From Tanypteryx hageni (lineage: Eukaryota > Arthropoda > Insecta > Odonata > Petaluridae): 64,000 nucleotides of DNA. This document shows, in pieces, positions 1 to 11,290 of this stretch; positions within the stretch are counted from its first letter, which is position 1, and each line of letters begins with the position of its first letter. The position numbers were made by a program, and so were the translations under genes. The notes below the pieces were generated by a model. It was given only the letters and a program-made list of their open reading frames with translations. It searched no databases and was not told where the DNA came from. Location of the stretch: positions 149,727,173 through 149,791,172 of the forward strand of contig CM054116.1 in assembly GCA_028673005.1 (NCBI GenBank), given 5' to 3'.

Positions 1-481
1 ACAGCAGACAGTGATGAAGAAAATGTTGAATGTGTCGAAGACACAATCATGACGAAAGCCATGCCAACTTACTCAGGATGCCGTGGAAACATTAAATGAT
101 TTTTTTTAAAACATTGACATTTCCGATGGTGTTTTTAGTGCACTAAGTGTAATAAGAGGAAACTTAAGAGACTTCAAAGTAAAATCTATGAAACAGGCTA
201 CTATTCAAAGTTATTTTTGTAAAAAGGGGAGTGATTAAGGATGCAGCTGTGAGTAAATTTTTTATGTACGTATGTTTACTTTAAATTTTCTAGTTTATTT
301 TCATTTTTAGGTTTTTCATAAATTTACTAAATAAACTTTCTGTTTATATATTCACTTTTACTTCTTATGTCTTATTTCACCATACGCATGCATGCTTTTG
401 CCTTCACGGATATTAAGTTTAACGGCTATAACGAGCAAAACTAAACGGTCCCGTGGTGCTCGTTATAGCCGAGTTTGACTG
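1..481 (+). mobile_element. Tigger/pogo-like DNA transposon, 3' end
   Basis: Bases 1-235 translate, across one frame change and one stop, into a transposase C-terminus of pogo/Tigger type. It has an acidic stretch, then a segment reading VETLNDFF, then KQATIQSYFCKK just before the stop near 233. A KQ-T-I-x-SYF ending is typical of Jerky/Tigger transposases. The non-coding tail ends at 473-481 in GTTTGACTG followed by TA, which fits the family's CAGTCAAAC terminal repeat and TA target. A 15-nt inverted pair (423-437 and 457-471) sits just inside the end. The element begins before the window and its coding part is broken, so it is a fossil. Confidence 0.6.
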
Positions 482-534
482 TATATATATATATGTATGT
501 ATTTTTGGCTTATCAAACTCTTGGATGATCACAG

Positions 535-815
535 CCATAACTCCTTCCACACCAAACACAATCACAAGTGAGGAGGGAATCCCGGTGCTGGCATTAGCCT
601 ACTCTTAAAGAAAAGCCCCAAGGGGCCAAATGCTTAACGTCCCTTCTGATTGACAGAACACTGACTTTGCGTAGTCTCCTCAAACCAACACAAACAGGGG
701 GCTGGGTGACCTTGGAAAAAATCCTACTTTCGCAGGATTCGTGCCCGCTTCCATTTCGAGCAGCAGGCGAATAGCAGCCAGCATCCTAACCGCTGCACCA
801 CCGACACCTCACAAA
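535..815 (-). repeat. tRNA-derived SINE
   Basis: Read on the minus strand, the first 70 bases carry a pol III A box (GTGGTGCAGCGGTTAGGATG, 782-801) and a B box like GGCACGAATCC (732-748), as in a tRNA. An unrelated body follows, containing GGGACGTTAAGC and a GGCCCCTTGGGGC palindrome. The head is not a complete cloverleaf, so it is a SINE and not a tRNA gene. Confidence 0.6.
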
Positions 816-1473
816 GAAAATGATACAAATGAGGAATGGCACTTTATCGGTGACAAAAATGAACTTTCAGTCATATCTCGTAACATATGACATCAAAAAA
901 GCCTTCAGGAAAAATTTGTAAATCTAGTCAAATAAAATATGTTTTCTACGGTAGATTTTTATCGAAAGAGTAACCATCTTCAAGAAAATCAAACAAGAAA
1001 CTCGTAATTCACTTAGAACTTTTTTAATTGTTGTCAACTAAAACACTCTTTGTAGCAACTGAAGCAGACAAAATCTACTATAAATAACTTTCATTTCCTT
1101 TTGTGTGCCGAGAGCGTACAGTAAATAAAAGGAAATGGATTAAGCGCAACGAAGAAATGCAATTAAATATGTTTACCTTCCTTACGTATAAACACAGCTT
1201 TTGTAAGTGAAAAGAAACGGATAATTTATGACAGAGGAATGAACATGAATGTAAATATTACTACTGCTCATCTCAAGCGAGGTATGCTTTAATAAATTTT
1301 CTATTCTTTTATTAATTACTACTGATTATACAATAAATTGGTAAATCAAACCATCAGTATTTCCTTGATATTAATTCACTTAATCTGATTGTGGACTTTA
1401 TTTTATAGACTTTATGGAATTCTCAATAACACTCAAATACATATTTAAATAAACCGATGTGGGCAACACATGA
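816..1473. other. AT-rich intergenic stretch
   Basis: No coding or RNA feature seen. Bases 1195-1330 resemble 52225-52390 distantly (shared AGTGAAAAGAAA and CTGCTCATYTCRAG blocks), suggesting an old dispersed repeat. Confidence 0.4.
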
Positions 1474-2052
1474 CTTTCTCCATATTTATATGGCAGATTA
1501 CATGTTGTTAGCTCTGGGATCGTTGTCAATATTTACTTCTGGTTGACAATTAAGAAAAGAAAAAGGAGCGTTACTAAGACGTAACTAAGTGTCAATTGTT
1601 AACAATAGTCTTCGGCAGGTGGCATGGTGGTAGCAGATAAAAATATAAGATATCTCTTAACAATGCACTATATGGGAAAATGTCTCAAACAAAGGTTGTA
1701 GAAAATTAAATTTCCTACAACTTTTATTCCACCACATTTTTACATTTATCAAATATTAGAGCAAATATTTCAAAATAACAAGAGTAAACGCCAACTTCCG
1801 GTTGACCGATTTTTACTAAAAAGTAATCAGATCTTCTAACTTCTATAAAAGTGTTAAATATAAAATTTTGCATTGACCCGATTAATGGTTTTTTCAGTTA
1901 GAGCGCCCACAAAAAACTATCACATACAGACAGACACACAGACATCATAGAGAAAATAGTCAAAACCTTAAAACATGTATTTCCATTGAAATCTCGAATT
2001 CGATTTTTTTTCTGAAAACAATACTTTCTCTATACTTCGTATATGGAGAAAG
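1474..2052 (-). repeat. CTTTCTCC-family repeat, copy 1
   Basis: About 580 bp. In the family orientation each copy runs from CTTTCTCCATATACG through AACGGAAATACACGTTTT, a TGTCTG microsatellite, GTGGGTGCTCTAACTCAA, ACCGGAAGTGGGTGTTTACT, CTACCGAAGACTATTG, and ends near CATATAAATATGGAGAAAG plus a conserved TGTGTTGCCCACATC flank. No coding frame is conserved between copies. Both ends carry a CTTTCTCCATAT core in inverted orientation, so a non-autonomous terminal-repeat DNA element is the likeliest origin. Confidence 0.8.
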
Positions 2053-2378
2053 TAAAAACCCAAAAACTGATTGATAAACTTAAATTTATACAAAATATCA
2101 TACAGAAAATTTCATAACTTGACAAATATTCTTCTATTAGGTTGAATTTTGTTTAAAAAAGATATATTAAAATATTTAACCATTAAAAACTTCCAGATAA
2201 ACAAAAGTTACTCAAAGTAAATACAACTGCTTAATATCATTCAATATTTATTGGGTTGAATTTTACAGCGAAATAAAGTTATAAACAATTTTCCTTCCAC
2301 CAAAATGTAGTAATAAGCTAATAGCAAGTTTTAAGTGACCAGAAAAGAAATTTTTTTCATTTTCAGTTTGCTTTAAAC

Positions 2379-2555
2379 CAGTGGTTCTCAAAACTTTTTG
2401 GTACAGGCCTCCCTTGACAAATAGCAAAATTTTCGCACCTCCTTGACTGTTTAAGATTGTAGAAAAAATTTTCCCTCATATCTCGCCGTCCGATTCGTGA
2501 CAAATCTCGTGTTTCCCCTGGCAACCCGACTCGCCTCCTACTTTGAGAACTACGG
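2379..2555. mobile_element. hAT-type MITE with 8-bp target duplication
   Basis: A 177-bp element begins CAGTGGTTCTCAAAAC and ends in the imperfect inverse GAGAACTACGG. It is flanked on both sides by the identical octamer CTTTAAAC (2371-2378 and 2556-2563). CAGTGGTTCTCAA-type ends with 8-bp duplications are the signature of hAT transposons. It has no coding capacity. Confidence 0.85.
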
Positions 2556-2563
2556 CTTTAAAC

Positions 2564-5500
2564 TAAAGAATAATTCAAACATTTTCCTTCAAGAGTTTTA
2601 CTAACTCCTAATTTGATTTGACATGATTATGTTAATCAGAAAGAGTGACATTTCCTCGAATGTTTGCATGCCATCATTCGTATTTTGTTTACTTTTGTAA
2701 AGAACGCCTAGTAACCACCATAAGTACAATCTTTTTAATGTTGATAATGTAATTAAGGGCTATACCAGCAAAGTGGAATTCCACCAAATTATTCGCAGTT
2801 TAACAAACTAATTTTTGTTTCAAATGCATTTTACTTACCATGTTTGGCTGATGAGAATCTTCTATGGGGACAATTTATTCCTCCGAAATAATAACATCCA
2901 TCTGGTCACAATAGCTGTAAAATGGAAGATATCTCGTCAATATTGCACTAACTTCTTTATATAAGTTATAGATGTCAGAAAATAGAAAAACTGAAAAACC
3001 AAGGATTAAATTAATTTTCATTAACCATTAAATCGTTTACATATGTTGTGAGCTATTCCTGGTGCCTATGGGTCAACTTGTGCTGAACTAAATTTTATTG
3101 AGGAAATGAAAACGTTTATATAAAACTTTCCTTGCTTCTCTCAATAATTAAAAAATGTGGGCAAAATTCAAGTTCTTACGTATAAAAAAATTAAAAAATA
3201 GCTGTTTTAACAAAGATTAAAAAGTGTTACCCAAAATTTTGGTTTGCTTATAGTCGGTTTGAAATTATAAATCTTTTATTAACAACTAACTTTCGGGAAT
3301 TCGTAATAAATGTAACACACAAAAATTGACAAAGCCTTAAAGGGACCTGGATTTTATGAATGAATTTAGCAACTAGGAATTAATGTTTTTACAATTAACA
3401 GATGCATGATGTTACATTTCCTACACACTGTTGCTGTAAGCTAATCCTATGACGATGGGTAGATGACAGCTTTTCCTTTAGGACAACTTATCACTGGGAA
3501 TTTTTGTCAGCAATTTGCTCAAAACTAATTCATGGTCACTCGATTACGAAAAATCTGATTCTAAATTCCTGCCTTCAACATAAGTAATTTCCTCATCGTC
3601 GGCTAATCATTTTTCCGCATTACGAGCAAAATTATAAACATCACGTTGTACGTATAAGGACCAAATAGACAAGACATGCGATTTACACGAGTCACAAAAT
3701 ATGTAAACAACTTATTCGCTGCGAGGTCCAGAGGAAAATAACAGGAGTCTAATTAAATGAAGGATATAAGGGGGAGTACGTATGGCTTGCAATTTAAACA
3801 AAGAAAGTTACTCCAGTCAATTTTGCTCACCAGTTGATATTAACACCGGCAACACATGACGCAATTTACTAACCTCTATACCACTTCGGGTCGTTGTATA
3901 AGGATTTCATGGGACTCATCAAAACATATAACTGTCAGAATACTAGTCTTCGATAAGTTATAAACATAAGTTATATCTTTCTCATCAAAATGGCAACAAA
4001 AATTCACGTGCTCTTTCAAGAGGCCTACACTTCCGTCTTGCCACGTCTTGCAAACTTCGAGGTTCTTATTGTTAGTATCCCTTAACGACATGAGAGGCAG
4101 CACCTATCACGTATGTCGGAGAAGCAATATTATTATTATTATTCATATAAACGCTACAATTGGGAGCAGGTCCCGGTGGCAGCGGGTCCCCATCACAACT
4201 CAATGCCTAATGCCCAAATTACATAATAAAAATTGGGTTTACTTAATACAAAAATATAAGCTTTTTGATACCTACGATAGGAAATTTATCTGTAAACATT
4301 TAAACAGCGCGAAAATATGCTTGTGCGAGTTAGAATGGAATTGACTACTGCCTGTATAAATTTTTAGTTTTATTTTAACGAATTTTTCGGTTGCTTAGGG
4401 AACCTCCATATATGACGTCACGCACCTAGAGGGGGTCCTATTTGTGTGACGATTTGGAGAGGGGGGGGGTAGAAAAATGTGACGTCACAAAAATAACACC
4501 AGAGAAAATTAAGTATGTAAACTCATTTCCACACGTAGAAGATGTCATCGCGCTTATGGCGCGCGCAGTTGCCAAATTTATGCCTTCGCCCCGCATTAAA
4601 ACTAAAAAAATGAAACTAATAATTTAATGCAGATCACTGGATGTCAATAAATGTGCATGTTTTATCTTAATCATTGGTTAATCTTATCGCGTAATTGTAT
4701 TTGGTAGTAATTAAAATTAAGCATATAATTTTCGCGAGCTATTTGAAACATTATCATTTTAAAACGATAAAAAAATTGTCGGAGTAATTGGGAGGTCGAG
4801 GGTAAAAATTATTTTCTGCGTCTCACATCTACGGGGTATTTTTTTTTTGAGGCTTCATAACTTAAAGCAAGGCGGAGGAACAAAAAAACAGCTTTTTTAA
4901 GGGTTATATTTTTAGCTGCCCGTATATACGAAATTTACGTAATTTTCTCTTGGTTATAGTCTTAGATGCATTCTCAACCCCTCAACGTCGTCTTGCGTAC
5001 TCGGGACGAAAACGTCATATGCGAAAAAACTTGATAGATGTCAAAACAGTAACTTTGGGCCTCCATAATTGTGCTTAATCCCGTGTTCCCTTTTTACCTT
5101 TATTACACCTTTAAACTTGGCGGTTGAATTTTCGCGAAGTCGCGCGAATTGTGGCTTCTGAAAACCTTTATTCAATGCTGCATTTCTTGAGAACAATTTA
5201 ATGAGAGCGAGAGAGAGAAACATTTATCTGACATCACTGCACAAACAAGCCCATTCAAAGATATTTACGACGCAGCCTCTTGACCGAAAGTACTATGTAA
5301 TTCAGAAAGCAATGTTATATCGTTGTATAAATAAAAAGTGATTTCAAACCAATTTAATACTTTGCAATTTTGTATTTGGTGACGTCATATACTTCCTTTT
5401 AGCCAATTCTTTCTTTTTGCAATTTTGAGGGAAGTATCTTGAGATGAATCACTTGCACTGACCAGCAATATAGGCAGGCGTTCCGCGCGTTTGTCGACTC

Positions 5501-6284
5501 GAATAAATCAAATCAAAATGCAGTAGTATGCACTTGATTACATTTTCATTTGTTATACATATGCTCTTAAATGCATTTTATCCTTTTCGAATATTGTAAA
5601 AGCATAGTATTGATGCATGATTACAGTTGAAGTGGCAAATTTCACTCATTTATTTATTTATTTATAAATATTTCACATACAGCACAAAGGCCAACTTACA
5701 GTGAAATCTATAGCCATAAATCAATAACACAGGAGACCAACAGAATAAGATAAATTAATGACAAACGAGAGGAAAATAAAATAAACTCAGGGGGAGGAGA
5801 GACAGAGAGTGAGACGAAACTGTCTCATTTTACATTAATCTCTCGTAATACTATAAGTATTATAAAATAGTTAAACGATACGTTACATTCGGAGACACTG
5901 CTGCTGCCGACCAATTAACAAAAGCATACACTGGATAAATGTCACAAAACGTACTAACAATTATATTGCAGTGACGTTATACAAAACACAAATATATTAC
6001 AATACTTATAAGAAATGTCCACTTGAATCAGAAATGATATGCCGAAGAGTTCGACGCGCCGATCACCTTTCCCACGGCTGCGTTCGCTCCGCTGTCTTCG
6101 CTCTCTCTTCCCACGTCTTATCTCGCTCTTCCCCTTTCCTTCACTGCTCCCCTCACTTTCGACGTTGTCGGCTCGCAACTAACGCCGTTTACAGTCAGGT
6201 GCCGGTAGATTGCGTTCCACTCGCGTACGCTAATTGGTTCTACCCGCGTTCTACTAGTGCCCTCTTCCGGGCTAATGTCCGTTG
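2564..6284. other. Intergenic, no gene recognised
   Basis: AT-rich unique-looking DNA. All open frames are short and unlike any family I know. Three perfect TGACGTCA octamers (4413-4420, 4480-4487, 5380-5387) are the only regulatory-like words noticed. A GC-richer patch lies at 6050-6300. Confidence 0.5.
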
Positions 6285-6692
6285 CTATAAAAGCAGGATT
6301 CCCGCGAAAAAGGGTGCGTCGCAGGCAGGGGTCGTCATTTGCTGGAGGAGATAAAGATTCGTGAATGCATCTGATTTTGGAGGTGATGAGTTAAGAAGAG
6401 CGGGGAGGCGGAAGAAAAGTGAGCGTCTGATTACCGACAGCCTAATGTATACTGAGATTAATGAGGCAGGAAATACGAGCAGATCTGTTTGGGAAGCGTA
6501 AGTCAAACAGAGGGAAAGATGTACAGGACATCCAATGTTTGCGTTCAGTACATTGCAAAGTAATGAAAGATCGCTTTTTTCTCTCAGAACAGTAAGAGAC
6601 TCGAGGGGAAGTGAAGACAGAACATCGTTATTGGAGGCGTTACGAAGAGAAGGAATTCGGGACTCTGACAATTTGACACAGGATTCAAACAT
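6285..6692 (-). pseudogene. Jockey/CR1-like LINE ORF2 C-terminal fragment
   Basis: A 130-residue minus-strand frame has the layout of the region after the reverse transcriptase in Jockey/CR1-type LINEs: a leucine-rich run (SLPLESLTVLREKSDLSLL), LN-x-x-IGCP, then SVIRRSLFFRLPALLNSS near the end. In these families the last block reads roughly R-x-S-x-x-x-RLP-x-LLN. No RT catalytic motif is present, so this is a 5'-truncated copy. The assignment rests on pattern recall; a random open frame remains possible. Confidence 0.4.
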
Positions 6693-6764
6693 GGCTATAA
6701 AAATATCAATAATGAGGTCAGGCCCAACCCTGTGGAATTTACTTATCGTGAAAAAAAGAACTTA

Positions 6765-6837
6765 GTCACTTCCACAAATTTAATTTTAAACGACCGGTTT
6801 CACTACGATCGTAGCATCATCAGGTGATAAAATATAA
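6765..6837 (+). repeat. PLE-associated flank repeat
   Basis: This stretch (CTTCCACAAATTTAATTTTA, then CGACCGGTTTCACTA, then a CATCAGG/TGATAAAATATAAA block) recurs inverted at about 8225-8290. The two copies bracket the Penelope-like fragments between them. Confidence 0.6.
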
Positions 6838-6845
6838 AGATCGTT

Positions 6846-6847
<2 letters not shown>

Positions 6848-6917
<70 letters not shown>
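6848..6917. repeat. (TA)n microsatellite
   Basis: About 35 uninterrupted TA dinucleotides. Similar tracts lie at 31500-31562, 34817-34878, 42288-42332 and 51027-51112. Confidence 0.95.
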
Positions 6918-6920
<3 letters not shown>

Positions 6921-7273
6921 CTAAAGGAAAAGAAAAGGTAGTGATGAGGGTGGCAACAAGGTGTTGAGGGAAGCCCAGCGGACACTCACCAAGTTGAGGA
7001 CCAAGCTGGCAGGCTGCTGGGGGCGTCGAAGAGACACGTAAAACACACGAACACAAAAACACACGCAAGCTTATCGGGCCTAAGCCCTTCTTCAGCGAAA
7101 GAGTAACGTAAAGTGACACACTGGGCGGGGAATGACAGGGTGATGTGGGAAGGTTGATGATTGGAGGAGGTGGGGAGTAGGAGGGGTGGATAGCCAATAA
7201 AGAGGGAGTGTGATGAGGTAGAGTCCGAATAGTTACAAAGTAACAAGGAGACATTGTAAGGGGGCTAATAGGG

Positions 7274-7830
7274 TTAGCGGAGGTTGAGGCCAGGCGGAGA
7301 GAAAGAGTCGAGAAGATGGATATGTGCTAGTTCCCAGTGTCGGAGAAGGGGGGCAGGAGTGTCATAGGGTAAAGCGCGAATAATCCTAACATTGTAGCAA
7401 CTATTAAAGGGAACATTGTGGGTATTAGCATGTAATGCAACCGGAATAGCGTTTCTCTCAGACGCCCCGTCTGAGAGAAACGCTATTCCGGTGACCGTTC
7501 ATTCGGATGTTTAACGGATTGCTGGTGAGGCCTACGTAAAACGCGGGACAAAGGGTGCAGGTAAGGAGATAAATGACGTTACGGGTGGTGCAGTTGCTTC
7601 TGGAGTTGATGGGGTAGGTGATGTTGGTGGAGGGACTCGAGAAAGAAGATGAAGGTAGATGGATAGGGCAAGTGAGGCAGCGAGGTTTTCCGCAGGGGTG
7701 GGAGCCTATTGCAAGAAGCGTGGTAGAAGTGGGAAGTTCCTTCCTCCACAAGATATTTCCCAAATTTGGGGGCCGGCGGAAGGAGAGGAGCGGAGGATTG
7801 GCAAAAAGGTTGATAAAGAGGGACTGATGG
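7274..7830 (-). pseudogene. Penelope-like element GIY-YIG endonuclease region
   Basis: Minus-strand reading gives a cysteine motif (PCGKPRCLTCP), then NVIYLLTCTLCPAFYVGLTS, the core of a GIY-YIG nuclease, then R and NGHR. In two further frames it continues with PVALHANTHN and WELAHIHLLD and stops at 7274-7276. This order is the C-terminal endonuclease of Penelope-like retroelements. At least two frameshifts are present, one inside a perfect 24-bp palindrome (7441-7491). No RT domain is recognisable upstream. A degenerate, non-functional fragment. Confidence 0.7.
7441..7491. repeat. Perfect 24-bp palindrome, 3-nt loop
   Basis: Bases 7441-7464 are the exact reverse complement of 7468-7491, separated by CCC. 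It lies inside the Penelope-like GIY-YIG coding remnant and breaks its frame. Confidence 0.95.
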
Positions 7831-8037
7831 GAGGAAGAGGTAAGAATTGGGTGGGCAGCATGAATATATAGGGTAAAATAAGGGAGGGGAGGGAAACAGG
7901 AAGGGTTACAAAGAAAACGAATGGAAGGTAATTGAATGAGCGATTAGGAAAAGGAAGGGGTTGGAAAAGAAGGCGTAAGCAAAATGTTACAAAAACTTGG
8001 TTAAAGGGCCAAAGACAGCAATGTTGATACAAAGTAT

Positions 8038-8290
8038 TTAGAAGATATTCGGTAAGCTAAATAGAGGAGAATGATTGTGGAAAAGGTATTCATTTAAGAG
8101 AAGCGAGTCTTCACAAATTATTATCTCTAGCTGTTCGAGGGCATCCAATTTACGAGCTTTAATCTCAAAGTGGAGGAATTTAGGGATGAAGGAACTGTGA
8201 TGATTGAGGTTTAAAAGATTTTTATATTTTATCGCCTGAAGATAGTAGTGAAATCGGTCGTTTAAAATTAAATTTGTGGAAGTAACTAAG
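8038..8290 (-). pseudogene. Penelope-like C-terminal tail fragment
   Basis: Minus-strand translation contains KARKLDALEQLEI and LLNEYLFHNHSPLFSLP. The same pattern (QKLNLLEQLEI, then INEHLFPTHSPLLPS) is seen at 12604-12790, where it follows an FAKHLIDHKHSS segment. These blocks typically follow the GIY-YIG core in arthropod Penelope-like elements. The 8225-8290 end is the inverted partner of the 6765 flank repeat. Confidence 0.5.
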
Positions 8291-8299
8291 TTCTTTTTA

Positions 8300-8899
8300 C
8301 TTTCTCCATATACGAAGTATAGAAAAAGTATCGTTTTCATGAAAAAAATCCAATTCGAGTTTTCAACGGAAATACATGTTTTAAGGTCCCCTGAACACGT
8401 TTTGACTATTTTATCGATAATGTCTGTGTGTCTGTCTGTATGTGATAGATTTTTGTGGGTGCTCTAACTCAAAAACTATTTATCAGATCAACGCAAAATT
8501 TTATATTTAACATTTTTTATAAAGGTTAAAAGATTGATTAGTTTTTGGTAAAAATCTGTCTACCGGAAGTGGGTGTTTACTCTTGTCACTTATCCGTTAT
8601 TTTGAAATATTTGCTTTATATTTGATAAATGTAAAAATGTATCGGAATAAATCTTGCGGATAATTTAATTTTCTACAAACTTTGTTTGAAACATTTTCCC
8701 ATGTAATGCATTAAGAGATATCTAATATTTTTAGCTGCCACCACCACGCCATCTACCGAAGACTATTGTTAACAACTGACGCTTAGTTATGTCTTATTAA
8801 CGCTCCTTTTTCTTTTCTTAATTGTCAACCGGATTGACAACGATCCCAGAGCTAACAACATGCAATTTGCCATATAAATATGGAGCAAGTCCACATCAG
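8300..8899 (+). repeat. CTTTCTCC-family repeat, copy 2
   Basis: Essentially full length, about 600 bp. It runs from CTTTCTCCATATACGAAG to TATGGAGCAAGTCCACATC and is the best reference copy in direct orientation. It abuts the Penelope-like fragment. Confidence 0.85.
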
Positions 8900-9149
8900 T
8901 TTATTTTCATGATGGTCATAAAAGTTTATTTTATTTAAAATGCAAAGACGATTTTTTTGATTTAAGTAGAAGGCACTACTAGGTATGAAAAGCCTGAAAA
9001 CATGTTTTTGGACGAAAGAGTTTCATCACGCCTGCGACATAAATGGCATGTCCGTATATTGCACGCCGATGCTTAAAAGGGTCTCCCTTTTCAATGATGC
9101 GATTCTTATGATCTTGTCCGGCGGTTTATCACATCGTAAGCGCACGCTC

Positions 9150-9500
9150 CTCCGAACTCCCAATCCCCGACTTTTCAGAGGAAAGGTCGTTGCCTACTAG
9201 CAGCCAGTCATCGAGGTAGCGCAGCATCGTAACTCCCGCCATGGTCTTGACTTCTTTGCCAGCTGACCGGGCCCACCGCTGCGTAATGGCGGGTGCTAGC
9301 GCGTGACCCATAGGCAGTCTGATAAACTGGTAGCCCCTTCCCTCGAGGAGAATTCCGTAAAATTTCCGATGTTGGTGTTGAATCGGAATTTGGTAGAACG
9401 CGTCTTGCAGGTCCAGTTTCGCCATGAAGGCTCCAAAGGGTATTTGGAGCATTGCTTTGGCGGCGTCTCGCGGGGAGAATTTCGGTTTATGATAAAATCT
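9150..9500 (-). pseudogene. DIRS-like reverse transcriptase fragment
   Basis: The minus strand encodes MAKLDLQDAFYQIPI, RLPMGHALAPAITQRW and LRYLDDWLLV. LDL-DAF-QIPI with a YLDDWL catalytic box is typical of DIRS/Ngaro-type tyrosine-recombinase retrotransposons rather than LINEs. Only RT motifs A to C are present (about 110 codons) and neither recombinase nor repeats are found nearby. The frame also contains SSEKSGIGSSEER just after YLDDW. Likely an isolated fragment. Confidence 0.55.
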
Positions 9501-9824
9501 CAGAATATAAAGAAAATTTCCGATTTAAACTCTAATCCGGCCTGCCGAAGAATTGACAACTTCCAATTCCGAGGGATTCGCAACCATTGATGTGGCCCGC
9601 CGTTAGAAAAGTTTGGGCACCGCTGATCTTGTCGCAGCTCGTGGCACAGAGGCGATCATACTCCCGAGGTTAACGGGGCCATCGCAAATGATTTTAATAG
9701 AAAGATGGCGCACACCGACGCCTGGACTCGAATATCATGCTCGAACCAACTGAAGAGAAGCCGAACTTGAATGCGAGAGACATCCACTCGCTGCCCAGGC
9801 GAAAGACGGCCACCGCCATTTTTA

Positions 9825-10267
9825 CTTTCTCCACATACGTAGTATAGGGGAAAGTATTGCATTCATGAAAAAAATCGACTCTGAGATTTCAACGGAAATA
9901 CACGTTTCGAGGTCCCCCGAACAAGTTTTGACCATTTTCTCGATCATGTGTGTGTGTGTGTGTCATAGCTTTATTGTGGGTGCTCTAACTCAAAAACTAT
10001 TAATCAGATCAACTCAAAATTTTATATTTAACATTTTTATAAGAGTTAAAAGATCTGATTAGTTTTTGGCAAAAATCGGTCAAACGGAAGTGGGTGTTTA
10101 CTCTTGTCACTTCCGTTATTTTAAAATATTTGCTTTAATATTTGGTAAATGTAAAAATGTACCGGAATAAATCTTGTGGGAAATTTAATTTTCTACAACC
10201 TTTGTTTGAAACATTTTCCCATGTAATGCATTGTTTAAGTGGGTGGAAGTGGGTGTTTACTCTTGTC
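9825..10267 (+). repeat. CTTTCTCC-family repeat, copy 3 (truncated)
   Basis: Begins CTTTCTCCACATACGTAG, follows the family to CCCATGTAATGCATTG near 10233, then jumps back to a second GTGGAAGTGGGTGTTTACTC (10243-10267), so the end is rearranged. Confidence 0.8.
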
Positions 10268-10509
10268 TAGGGTAGCCGGCATTGTTCATCTCGGATTTTT
10301 GCATTGTCAGACTCGGGCTTCAAGTGCATTTGCGCTAAGCTTGCAATAAAACGCGCGAAGGACAAAAACAGATCAAGTCTCGAGTGACGTCACCTCCCAG
10401 TAAAAACGCAAATAAATCAAGAACGGTCTGCTCGGTATCGACAAATATTTCGCCTGATTACTCGGCCCGAACTCTTGCAGGTTTTAAGCGGGAAGTCGTC
10501 TCCCGAAAG

Positions 10510-10700
10510 GGCATGAATGGTGTGAGCTATATGATTATTTTAAGAGGGGCTATGAAAGTGGTTCAACTAATGACACTCTTTGCATCCATTTTTTGTCGTA
10601 GGAATAATCGCATAGGATCACTTCACGCGAGGCTCTCTAGATGTTTGCGGGAAGTACCGCAACAAGGGCCCCTAGTATGCTTCTTACAAGTTAACTTTTC
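10510..10700 (+). repeat. Dispersed repeat, partner at 24590-24770
   Basis: GAGCTATATGATTATTTT, GAGGGGC, AAAGTGGTTC and CGCAGGAAGTAC-like blocks occur in the same order at both places, diverged by roughly a quarter. No coding frame is shared. Identity unknown. Confidence 0.6.
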
Positions 10701-10894
10701 TGACCCTTGCGGACGCAAATTTTTGTACAATCGAAGAAAAATCTAATTGTTTGACAAAATCACCTTCAATATATAATAAGCATAGCGCCTTCAGGTGATC
10801 CTGGTGCATTGGTTTCCTTTTTAATGAATGAAAGTTTTGAAGAGGATCTCTCGTCCTCAGACACCTAACACGTCATCTAACAATAATAAAAGGC

Positions 10895-11290
10895 TTGGTC
10901 CCTTCGTGGCTCTGTCACGCTATAAAAATCCGATTAACTCGATAATGGAAAGAGATTCATTTTCGATATTTGGCAGGAATGATCGACTCACATATTGTAA
11001 GATGATGACTAAAAGATCTCCCGAAAAAAGTCCCAAGTTCGACTCCAAGGGAGGCATTTCCATTTCCCATATGATAACACGTAAAAATCGACTTTTTTAC
11101 TTGCAGGCTTTTATTCTTTTTGAGATCTAAATATGAAAGAATTCACCCATGATCTTCGGTTTTAGCCCATTTTAAGGAAAATCTATGGAGTTTCTTATTC
11201 CGTTCATCTATTCCCGCCTACAGTTCGAAATTCCTTATGCTAAACGTTTAATTCAACTATTTTGGGGAAATCTTGCCATTTTAACGGAAT
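10895..11290 (+). repeat. Composite dispersed repeat
   Basis: The first part (CTGTCACGCTATAAAAATCC, then TTTGGCAGGAATGAT) matches 45318-45452. The second part, from GTTCGACTCCAAGGG onwards with ATTTCCC-ATA-GATAACACG, matches 15855-16110 and more weakly 23690-23960. Old non-coding repeat family. Confidence 0.6.

Noticed and set aside
1474..2052. CTTTCTCC-family repeats as protein-coding or LTR sequences
   Set aside because: No frame survives between copies, and there is no TG...CA LTR boundary, primer site or polypurine tract.
5971..6354. 127-codon plus-strand frame at 5971
   Set aside because: No recognisable domain; arginine/serine-rich because of a GC-rich patch, and overlapped by the antisense LINE-like tail.
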